From NCBI GenBank assembly GCA_000433015.1, contig HF998013.1, forward strand, positions 1 through 6,856: a DNA stretch of 6,856 bases. Direction: 5' to 3'. This stretch comes from Firmicutes bacterium CAG:631. Lineage in GTDB: Bacteria > Bacillota_I > Bacilli_A > RFN20 > CAG-631. Under the pieces are notes generated by a model. It saw nothing but the letters and a program-made list of their open reading frames with translations. It was not told the origin of the DNA and did not search any database. This document shows positions 1 through 5,163 of this stretch, piece after piece. Position numbers and translations under genes: made by a program. Numbering within the stretch: position 1 is the first letter of the stretch; each line of letters begins with the position of its first letter.

Positions 1-1
1 C

Positions 2-487
2 TTTTTTGAAAAATATTTTGTCATTGTCTTTTTACCATTTATTTTAGCTTTGATTCTATTTTTATTGTTACTATTGGTTAATTTTGATGATTATTTAAAA
101 GTGGGGTATATGTTACCTATTATTTATGCTATTTGTTTATATTTTTGCTTGGTAGAATATCTTTCTTTTGTTCAAATTTTTAAAAATTATCCTGAATTTG
201 AATATGTTTATTTATTGACCAAAAAAGATAGTGAAAAAAAGAAAAATTTTGCTTATGGAAAAGCGGTTCAAAAGTTATACAATCAATTAATCAAACGAAG
301 AACTATAGCTAAAAAAAGATTGAAATATAAATTTTTTATAGGAATTATTGTTTTTCTTTTCATTTTCTTTACGATTTTGATAGGTCAACCTTCTGCTTCT
401 CCAGTGATTGTGGCCGTATTTATTATCTTTTTCTTGTATTTTATTATTGATTTAATCATGCGTTTTGGTGGAAAAGGAGATTCTTAA
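2..487 (+). CDS. 3' part of an unrecognised multi-pass membrane protein (5' end outside window)
   Basis: The reading frame is open from the first full codon in the window (base 2), so the TTG at base 50 is not needed as a start; the gene begins upstream. At least 161 residues are visible. There are four hydrophobic stretches: one at the very start of the visible part, one beginning about 20 residues later (MLPIIYAICLYF), then after a lysine-rich stretch of about 50 residues (including KKDSEKKKNF and KRRTIAKKRLKYK) two more near the C-terminus (FFIGIIVFLFIFF and VIVAVFIIFFLYF). The basic stretch probably faces the cytoplasm. I do not recognise the family and suggest no function. The stop codon TAA lies within the terminator hairpin that follows. 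Confidence 0.7.
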   Translation, partial: FFEKYFVIVFLPFILALILFLLLLLVNFDDYLKVGYMLPIIYAICLYFCLVEYLSFVQIFKNYPEFEYVYLLTKKDSEKKKNFAYGKAVQKLYNQLIKRRTIAKKRLKYKFFIGIIVFLFIFFTILIGQPSASPVIVAVFIIFFLYFIIDLIMRFGGKGDS

Positions 488-502
488 AAAGAATCTTTTT
501 TT
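478..502 (+). terminator. intrinsic terminator of the first membrane protein gene
   Basis: An 8-bp stem (AGATTCTT at 478-485 with AAGAATCT at 489-496) and a 3-nt AAA loop are followed by a run of T to 502. The stop codon at 485-487 is inside the hairpin. The stem is mostly A-T, so the terminator may be leaky. Confidence 0.7.
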
Positions 503-527
503 ACATTTATTTCCAACTAAGTATGAT
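500..527 (+). promoter_or_regulatory. putative sigma-A-type promoter of the SpoIIQ-like gene
   Basis: TTTACA (500-505) and TATGAT (522-527), each one base from consensus, are separated by 16 bp. The predicted transcript start near 534 would leave a leader of about 30 nt ending in the ribosome binding site GAGGTG at 555-560. The -35 box overlaps the T-run of the preceding terminator. A weaker sigma-F-like match overlaps downstream (see findings). Confidence 0.5.
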
Positions 528-565
528 TTTTTCACTTCAGGGAAAAATGATGATGAGGTGAAAAT

Positions 566-1201
566 ATGAAAAGATTTTTAAATTGGTGTAAAGAGGCCAA
601 GTTCGGATTAATTTTAGGAGCCGTAGCCTTTGTGTTTATATTGTCTATTACATTAATTGCTACAGGAACAAATAAAGATACTCCTGTCGCTAGTGTTCCT
701 TCAACCAGTTCATCCATTTCACAAACTACTCCACCGGTTGTAGAACCAGAGCCAGAAAAAGTAGACAAACCATTTACAGTAAATGCTACCATTGCTCGCT
801 ATTTCTTTGATCCAGAAGATCCAGTCGATATTAAAAGCCAAGCATTAATTTCTTATGATAATAAAGTTATGCCAAGCTTAGGAATAGATTATACTTATGA
901 TGGAAAATCATTTGATGTGACCGCCTCTTTTACTGGTACAGTAATTGCTAAAAATAACGATCCTCTTTATGGTCTAACGATTGCAGTTGAAAGTGAATCA
1001 GGATTAATCGCTTACTATAGCGGATTAACAGAAGTCAATGTTTATCAAGATGAGGTTATTCAACAAGGGGACGTAATTGGAAAATCTGGCGAAAGTACGA
1101 TTAATGCTAGTTTAGGCAATCATTTACATTTTGCTTTAAAAGCAGATGGCAATTATATTAATCCATTAAAGACTTATGATAAATTAGTTGAAGATTTATA
1201 A
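566..1201 (+). CDS. spoIIQ: SpoIIQ-like membrane-anchored degenerate LytM (M23) domain protein
   Basis: This 211-residue protein has a short cytoplasmic N-terminus, one membrane segment (about residues 13-33), a Ser/Thr/Pro-rich linker (about 38-62) and an extracytoplasmic LytM/M23 fold (about 93-200). Recognisable family marks are SLGIDY (104-109), GTV (124-126), GDVIGKSG (168-175), NHLHF (185-189) and a final NPL (199-201). Compared with active LytM enzymes, the first metal His is Ser104 with Asp108 kept, the HxxG histidine is Ser143, and the YxHL histidine is Gly153; His186 and His188 remain. Peptidase activity is therefore unlikely. Ser in place of the first His is also known from Bacillus subtilis SpoIIQ, and the text around it (ALISYDNK, DGKSFDVTASFTGTV, IGKSG, GNHLHF) resembles SpoIIQ as I remember it. 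SpoIIQ sits in the forespore membrane and binds SpoIIIAH in the engulfment channel; no SpoIIIA gene is in view. The start follows GAGGTG at 555-560. A diverged divisome or wall-anchor LytM factor is the alternative. Confidence 0.72.
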   Translation: MKRFLNWCKEAKFGLILGAVAFVFILSITLIATGTNKDTPVASVPSTSSSISQTTPPVVEPEPEKVDKPFTVNATIARYFFDPEDPVDIKSQALISYDNKVMPSLGIDYTYDGKSFDVTASFTGTVIAKNNDPLYGLTIAVESESGLIAYYSGLTEVNVYQDEVIQQGDVIGKSGESTINASLGNHLHFALKADGNYINPLKTYDKLVEDL

Positions 1202-1206
1202 ATCTG

Positions 1207-1235
1207 AAAAAATGCATTTTGAGATGCATTTTTTT
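1207..1235 (+). terminator. intrinsic terminator after the SpoIIQ-like gene
   Basis: An 11-bp stem (AAAAAATGCAT at 1207-1217 with ATGCATTTTTT at 1224-1234) has a 6-nt loop and a terminal T-run. It begins 5 nt after the stop codon. Confidence 0.85.
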
Positions 1236-1254
1236 ATAAAAAAATGAATAGTGC

Positions 1255-1283
1255 TTGATAACCAAAAATAAATGGGATATAAT
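1255..1283 (+). promoter_or_regulatory. sigma-A promoter of the lipoprotein gene
   Basis: TTGATA (1255-1260), a 17-bp spacer and a perfect TATAAT (1278-1283) form a near-consensus vegetative promoter. The predicted start near 1290 gives a leader of about 36 nt with an AAAGGAGA Shine-Dalgarno site at 1312-1319. With both elements strong, this is probably the best expressed gene on the plus strand of the window. Confidence 0.85.
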
Positions 1284-1325
1284 AATCATAGTTAAGTGAT
1301 TTTTATACACTAAAGGAGAATAAAA

Positions 1326-2762
1326 ATGAAAGGTAATTTGAAAAAACTTTTAGCAAGCTTTTTTGTCCTTGCAATGGTTGCAGCACCTTTATATGGTTGT
1401 AATAAAGATAAAGGTTCTTCAACAGCTTCTACTTCAACTGGGCAAGGTGTCATTGAAAATGAAGAAATTTTAGTTGAGTTAGGTAGAACCATCTATTTAG
1501 TTAACGAACCTTTGGACATTGTTAGTGTTCAAAAATGGAGCAACTTAGGTTATTTTGTACCTGCTGGCAACTATCGAATTGAAAATACAGATTGGAACCA
1601 AACTCCTGGAAAGAAAAATGTTGTCATTGCAATCGGACAAGATAGAAAAACGGTTGCAGTAGAAGTTTATGCAACAAATGCTGATGCAGCTGCAGCTCAT
1701 TCTATCTATGTTGAAGGTGGAGACAATTCGGCTTATTTCAATGAAAGTGAAGTCATTGATGTTGCTAGAAAAAAATTGAAAAAAGAAACTGTCATGGGCG
1801 AAGATGTCAATGGTGACCCAATTTTAAGATCTTTTGTTGGAAGCAAACCGGCTTTAGCTTTAAATAAAGCTTCTGGTACGAATTCAGATGTTTGGACAGC
1901 TGATGAAAGTAATCCAAATCGTTCTGTATTAGATCCAACTCGTTATTCTACACCTCATACTCGTTCCAATAAAATTGATAATCCAGCCAACCCTGATGCT
2001 TCAAATGCAAAATATATGTATGCTGGTTATAATGGTACAAGATGGAAAGCTGAATTAATTTTTGATGCTGAAGGAAAATTAGTTTATTTTGCAACTTGTA
2101 TTCCTGATAACACATGGCAATATTCAGGACATATTCATACTAGAAAATGGTATTCTCATCCTGATTATGAAGATGATACAACTAATCCTGGACTTGTAAT
2201 CGAAAAAGATGCTGAAGAAGTCCAAAAATGGAAAGATGAAGGTTGGGAAACTGTAAAAGTAGAAGAAACTGACGCTACAGAAGCATACCCAGTTGGAGAA
2301 TACATTTATGAAAAAGTTATTCCAGAAGGTGGATTCTATGTATTTATGCCAAATGATGTAGCTGAAGATATTTGGCAATGGTTAAGTGGGTCCGATATCA
2401 ATATTGTTGGTAGTGAAGGAGATATTAATCATACTTTAGTTTTCACTCAAGACAATAGAACAAAAACAACCTTAAATGAAGGCCGTGGCTTCTTTGATGA
2501 ATCTGATTTTAAGATGAAATTTTATGCACCTTCTACACCTAAACAACAATATGCATATTATTATTTAGAAGTATTAAATGGTAGCGAAACAGATGCTGCT
2601 AAATATGCTGAAGCTTTAGCTTTCAAAGATGAAGTTTATCAATTAATTGTTGAATCAGCAAATCCATTAATTGAAACTGAACCTGTTTTAGCAGACTATT
2701 ATGATGGTGTTGTGGAAGAAAAATTAGATCAATGGGCAGATATGATTGCTGCAATTGAATAA
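1326..2762 (+). CDS. surface lipoprotein of unknown function with an Ig-like N-terminal domain
   Basis: The 478-residue product begins with a lipoprotein signal: basic MKGNLKK, a hydrophobic core, and the lipobox L-Y-G-C with the lipidated cysteine at residue 25. A Ser/Thr/Gly linker (30-40) follows. Residues about 45-116 read like a bacterial Ig-like (Big_3-type) repeat: TIYLVNEPLDI, a central aromatic strand, then PGKKNVVIAIG and a last V-rich strand. The rest (about 120-478) I do not recognise. It is acidic and rich in Trp and Tyr, with clusters such as RWKAELIFDAEGKLVYF (239-255), HIHTRKWYSHPDYED (269-283) and EGGFYVFMPND (334-344). The last 60 residues look helical and acidic. The start is fixed by a strong Shine-Dalgarno site 7 nt upstream. 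The gene has its own strong promoter and terminator, so it appears to be monocistronic. It is not evidently a solute-binding protein; adhesin, glycan-binding protein or wall enzyme all remain possible. Confidence 0.85.
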   Translation: MKGNLKKLLASFFVLAMVAAPLYGCNKDKGSSTASTSTGQGVIENEEILVELGRTIYLVNEPLDIVSVQKWSNLGYFVPAGNYRIENTDWNQTPGKKNVVIAIGQDRKTVAVEVYATNADAAAAHSIYVEGGDNSAYFNESEVIDVARKKLKKETVMGEDVNGDPILRSFVGSKPALALNKASGTNSDVWTADESNPNRSVLDPTRYSTPHTRSNKIDNPANPDASNAKYMYAGYNGTRWKAELIFDAEGKLVYFATCIPDNTWQYSGHIHTRKWYSHPDYEDDTTNPGLVIEKDAEEVQKWKDEGWETVKVEETDATEAYPVGEYIYEKVIPEGGFYVFMPNDVAEDIWQWLSGSDINIVGSEGDINHTLVFTQDNRTKTTLNEGRGFFDESDFKMKFYAPSTPKQQYAYYYLEVLNGSETDAAKYAEALAFKDEVYQLIVESANPLIETEPVLADYYDGVVEEKLDQWADMIAAIE

Positions 2763-2765
2763 AAC

Positions 2766-2793
2766 AAAAAAGCCATTTGAAATGGCTTTTTTT
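2766..2793 (+). terminator. intrinsic terminator of the lipoprotein gene
   Basis: A 12-bp stem (2766-2777 with 2781-2792) with core AGCCATT/AATGGCT, a 3-nt loop and A-run/T-run flanks starts just after the stop codon. It is the strongest-looking terminator on this strand and ends only about 9 nt before the start codon of the next gene. Confidence 0.9.
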
Positions 2794-2801
2794 CTATTAA
2801 T

Positions 2802-3416
2802 ATGAGTATTCAATCCATTCAAGAAAAAGTAGAAAATACAATTATCATAGAAAAATCTAAGTTTATCACTTACCTTTTGCCTGTTTTTAATATTCAAGAA
2901 ATTGAAGATCAATTAGAAATTTTTCGACGACAACATAAAGAAGCAACGCATGTGTGTTATGGTTGGATTTTAAATAACAATGGTATATTATCTTTTAAGT
3001 CTAGTGATGATGGAGAACCCTCATCTACTGCTGGCGCACCAATTTTAAATGGGTTAAAAAAGAATCATTTAGAAAATATTTTATGCATCGTGGTTCGTTA
3101 TTTTGGTGGGATTAAATTAGGAGCAGGAGGGCTATCCCGTGCTTATGGCAAATCTTGTTTAGAGGCAATCAAAAAAGCAGTGCTTGTTCAATGGGTAGAG
3201 GCTGATGTTTATGAACTTTCTATTCCTTATAATCAAGAAAAGAACTTTCTTCAGTACTTAAAATTTTATAATGTTTCTATTCTTTTAAAAAAATATGAGC
3301 TAGAAATTATTTATACCATTGCTTTTTATCAAACAAAGGATTTATTAAAAATAAAAAATGATATAGGCATTGAATTGAAAGAAAGTTTTCTTTATAAAAA
3401 ATGGCTAAAAATGTAG
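2802..3416 (+). CDS. yigZ: YigZ/YvyE (IMPACT, UPF0029) family protein
   Basis: The 204-residue protein shows the full family signature: EKSKF near the N-terminus (17-21), ATHVCYGW (48-55), DDGEPSSTAG (69-78) and RYFGGIKLGAGGLSRAYG (99-116), followed by the less conserved C-terminal half with a ferredoxin-like fold in solved members. Length is close to the usual 200-215. The family is widespread and relates to the eukaryotic translation regulator IMPACT; its bacterial role is not firmly established, though links to ribosomes or translation have been proposed. ATG 2802 is the only possible start: the frame meets TGA at 2778 with no ATG, GTG or TTG between. No Shine-Dalgarno sequence precedes it, because the upstream bases are the preceding terminator's stem and T-run. 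No promoter is evident between, so expression may rely on readthrough. The stop TAG is part of the next terminator stem. Confidence 0.93.
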   Translation: MSIQSIQEKVENTIIIEKSKFITYLLPVFNIQEIEDQLEIFRRQHKEATHVCYGWILNNNGILSFKSSDDGEPSSTAGAPILNGLKKNHLENILCIVVRYFGGIKLGAGGLSRAYGKSCLEAIKKAVLVQWVEADVYELSIPYNQEKNFLQYLKFYNVSILLKKYELEIIYTIAFYQTKDLLKIKNDIGIELKESFLYKKWLKM

Positions 3417-3431
3417 GATTCCTACATTTTT
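3407..3431 (+). terminator. intrinsic terminator after yigZ
   Basis: An 11-bp stem AAAAATGTAGG (3407-3417) with CCTACATTTTT (3421-3431) has a 3-nt loop. The yigZ stop codon (3414-3416) lies inside the left arm. The T-run after the G-C part is interrupted at 3432 by ACTTT, so efficiency may be moderate. Confidence 0.75.
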
Positions 3432-3459
3432 ACTTTAAGAATAAAAATGTGGTGGAAAA

Positions 3460-4254
3460 ATGAAAAAAATTAGTTTATATGCTTGGTTTGGTGGCAATGT
3501 TTCCATTTTTGAACGATTTAGAATCATAAAAAAAGTAGGCTTTGATAGCGTTTCTTTATATTGGGGAGATGATTACCCTGAAATTACTGGAAATAAATAT
3601 GATGTTGTGCAGATGGTAAAAAAACAATTTCAATTAGAAGTTGAAAATATTCATGCACCCTATAATCATGCAGATGATTTGTTTTCAGATGATGAACATA
3701 AAGCAAAAGCAGTCCTTCAAACTTATATTCAATGCATCCATGATGCTGCTCAATACGACATTCCTGTTGTTGTTTTCCATTTAACAGGAGATCATCCCAA
3801 TTTACCTTTAAAACGAGAATATCTTGGTCGAATTCAATATTTGGTTCATGCTGCTTTAAACTATCGAGTGAAAATTGCTTTTGAAAATTTAACGGATAAA
3901 GGTTATTCTTATTTAGAAAAAGTTTTAGAAATGTATCAAGAAGAAGTCGTTGGCTTTTGTTATGATGCCGGACATGATTATATTTATAGTCAAACCCCAT
4001 TTTCTTTTCTAAAAAAATATCAAAAAAGATTATTTGCAATGCATTTACATGGAAATAATGGTAAAAATGATTCGCATCAAAGAATTGTGGATGGTTCGAT
4101 GGATTGGACTAAATTAAAAGCAGTTCTCAATTCTATTTCTTTTTCTTGCCCTATTGCTTTAGAAGTCATTCAAAATTTACATTTTGAGCAACTTTGTGAT
4201 TTTGAAAAATATGTTAAAGATTTAAAAAAAGATTGTTTATTTTTTTTAAAATAA
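3460..4254 (+). CDS. sugar phosphate isomerase/epimerase-like TIM-barrel protein (AP endonuclease 2 superfamily)
   Basis: The 264 residues have the strand spacing and metal-site motifs of the xylose isomerase-like TIM barrel: NIHAPYN (63-69), VVVFHLTGD (103-111), KIAFENL (138-144), GFCYDAGHDY (165-174), MHLHGN (194-199), DSHQ (204-207) and IALEVIQ (232-238). His65, His107, Glu142, Asp169, His172, His195, Asp204, His206 and Glu235 line up with the metal ligands described for endonuclease IV and its relatives, so the site appears intact. The endonuclease IV signatures are otherwise absent and the chain is shorter, so a cytoplasmic sugar or sugar-phosphate isomerase/epimerase is more likely; the substrate cannot be told. 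No kinase, transporter or other sugar gene is adjacent. The start is preceded by a weak GGTGG at 3451-3455. No clear promoter was found in the 28 nt after the yigZ terminator. Confidence 0.85.
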   Translation: MKKISLYAWFGGNVSIFERFRIIKKVGFDSVSLYWGDDYPEITGNKYDVVQMVKKQFQLEVENIHAPYNHADDLFSDDEHKAKAVLQTYIQCIHDAAQYDIPVVVFHLTGDHPNLPLKREYLGRIQYLVHAALNYRVKIAFENLTDKGYSYLEKVLEMYQEEVVGFCYDAGHDYIYSQTPFSFLKKYQKRLFAMHLHGNNGKNDSHQRIVDGSMDWTKLKAVLNSISFSCPIALEVIQNLHFEQLCDFEKYVKDLKKDCLFFLK

Positions 4255-4310
4255 CTTATTTTTTAAATTTTATTTTAATGATTAACAATTAAGATAGTAA
4301 GGAATGATTA

Positions 4311-4340
4311 TTGATAAAAAAAAGAAATTTATGCTATAAT
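4311..4340 (+). promoter_or_regulatory. sigma-A promoter of the small membrane protein gene
   Basis: TTGATA (4311-4316) lies 18 bp before a perfect TATAAT (4335-4340) preceded by TG at 4332-4333, which makes an extended -10. The predicted transcript start near 4347 leaves only about 10 nt before the likely start codon. Confidence 0.75.
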
Positions 4341-4344
4341 CATA

Positions 4345-4350
4345 AAAAGG
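4345..4350 (+). promoter_or_regulatory. ribosome binding site that decides the start of the small membrane protein
   Basis: AAAAGG abuts the ATG at 4351, too close for that codon to be used well. It lies 6 nt from the in-frame ATG at 4357 and 9 nt from the ATG at 4360, so one of these is the probable start. Confidence 0.5.
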
Positions 4351-4356
4351 ATGGTA

Positions 4357-4869
4357 ATGATGAAGAAAAAAATTAATTATGGAACAATTCTATATGGGGC
4401 ATTTGCTTTAATCATTGTTTTGTTTTTTTTGTTTATGCCAATACTTTATGTAGACACAGATAACGATTTTTATGCCAATGGATATCGCATTTTAGTTGGA
4501 AGTTATTTGCAAGTTCCTTCAGATATTGACCCTGAAGTGATAGAAACAGTGACCTTATTAAGGACTTCTTCTTTTAATTTTTGTGCAATTTTATTTCCAA
4601 TTGGTACCTTTTTGTTTTATCGAATTGTAAGTTCGGCACCCGCCAAACGTTTTAGTGCTTTTTTATGTGGAGTTGTTGGTTTTCTTTATATTCTATTTAT
4701 CCCTGTAATGGCAAATTATTGGAGAAATCGAAATTTTCAAATTGATATTTATCAATCTTGGGGTTGGTATGTAGTTATCGTTGTTTATTTAGCTTATCTT
4801 GTGTTTATTATCGTTGATTTAATTTTAACAATTAAAAAAGAAAAAAAGGAATTATCCATTGAAGAATAA
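4357..4869 (+). CDS. small four-helix membrane protein of unknown function
   Basis: The product has 170 residues from ATG 4357; the same frame can also start at 4351 (172) or 4360 (169). Numbered from 4351, it has a basic N-terminus (MKKKINYG), a first membrane helix (about 11-33), a loop of about 37 residues with acidic positions (DTDNDF, SDIDPEVIE), helices at about 75-93, 101-122 and 138-161, and a charged tail (KKEKKELSIEE). By the positive-inside rule both ends face the cytoplasm. I do not recognise a family, and no catalytic motif is visible. It has its own promoter and terminator, and the neighbouring genes suggest no role. The stop codon lies in the right arm of the terminator. Confidence 0.78.
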   Translation: MMKKKINYGTILYGAFALIIVLFFLFMPILYVDTDNDFYANGYRILVGSYLQVPSDIDPEVIETVTLLRTSSFNFCAILFPIGTFLFYRIVSSAPAKRFSAFLCGVVGFLYILFIPVMANYWRNRNFQIDIYQSWGWYVVIVVYLAYLVFIIVDLILTIKKEKKELSIEE

Positions 4870-4878
4870 TTCCTTTTT
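4843..4878. terminator. bidirectional terminator between the membrane protein and cold shock genes
   Basis: A 13-bp stem (AAAAAGGAATTAT at 4843-4855 with ATAATTCCTTTTT at 4866-4878) has a 10-nt loop. The T-run serves the plus-strand gene, and the A-run at 4841-4847 gives a T-run to minus-strand transcripts from the cold shock gene, whose stop is at 4882-4884. The plus-strand stop codon 4867-4869 lies in the right arm. Confidence 0.88.
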
Positions 4879-4881
4879 AAT

Positions 4882-5085
4882 TTAGTTTGATATTTTTATG
4901 ACATTATGAGCTTGAAGACCACGTTCGGTTTGACATAATTCAAATTCTACGTCTTCTCCCTCATCAAGAGTTTTATATCCATCATATTGAATTTGTGAAT
5001 AGTGAACAAAAATATCTGGACCTTCCCCTCTGTTAATAAAACCAAAACCTTTGTTAGAATTAAACCATTTTACTTTTCCCTTCAT
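4882..5085 (-). CDS. csp: cold shock domain protein (CspA/CspB family)
   Basis: The 67-residue product is a single cold shock domain of standard length. It starts MKGKVKWFN with the conserved Trp8, has the RNP1 motif KGFGFI (12-17) and RNP2 as DIFVHY (24-29, where many members have VFVHF), and ends in the usual GLQAHNV region. These five-stranded proteins bind single-stranded RNA and DNA in the cytoplasm and act as RNA chaperones for translation, often but not always induced by cold. The start is set by a strong GAGAGGTG (5093-5100 on the plus strand), 7 nt ahead of ATG. It lies 78 nt downstream of comFC on the same strand with no terminator recognised between, so it may share some readthrough, but csp genes are usually transcribed separately. 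No clear -35/-10 pair was found; a GC-rich inverted repeat sits at 5126-5142. Confidence 0.95.
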   Translation of the reverse strand: MKGKVKWFNSNKGFGFINRGEGPDIFVHYSQIQYDGYKTLDEGEDVEFELCQTERGLQAHNVIKISN

Positions 5086-5125
5086 AATTTTACACCTCTC
5101 TTGTATAATGCTAACAATGTAAGTT

Positions 5126-5142
5126 TACCCCCTTATGGGGTA
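5126..5142. repeat. GC-rich inverted repeat upstream of the cold shock gene, possible operator
   Basis: TACCCC (5126-5131) and GGGGTA (5137-5142) are perfect 6-bp inverted arms around CTTAT. There is no T-run on either side, so it does not look like an intrinsic terminator. The arms resemble the C/G-rich dyads bound by CsoR-type repressors (TACCC...GGGTA), which is an inference only. It lies 41-57 nt before the csp start codon, where an operator or a 5' leader hairpin would be placed. Confidence 0.5.
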
Positions 5143-5163
5143 GAAAGAAAGAAAAATAAGCCG

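Noticed and set aside
532..792. Minus-strand open frame opposite the SpoIIQ-like gene
   Set aside because: Its sequence is the shadow of the Ser/Thr/Pro linker and membrane segment of a well-supported gene; no ribosome binding site or family match.
2124..2378. Minus-strand open frame opposite the lipoprotein gene
   Set aside because: Phe/Ile/Ser-rich shadow of the acidic, Lys-rich coding strand; no start signal.
3584..4039. 151-codon minus-strand open frame opposite the TIM-barrel gene
   Set aside because: The forward strand has a complete motif set for its family; the reverse product has no recognisable features.
4248..4262. AAAATAA-C-TTATTTT palindrome after the TIM-barrel gene as a terminator
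   Set aside because: Only A-T pairs and an effective stem of about 5 bp; too weak to call, so this gene's terminator remains unidentified.
5104..5109. Perfect TATAAT on the plus strand upstream of csp
   Set aside because: No suitable -35 at 16-18 bp and no plus-strand gene follows; likely chance in AT-rich DNA.
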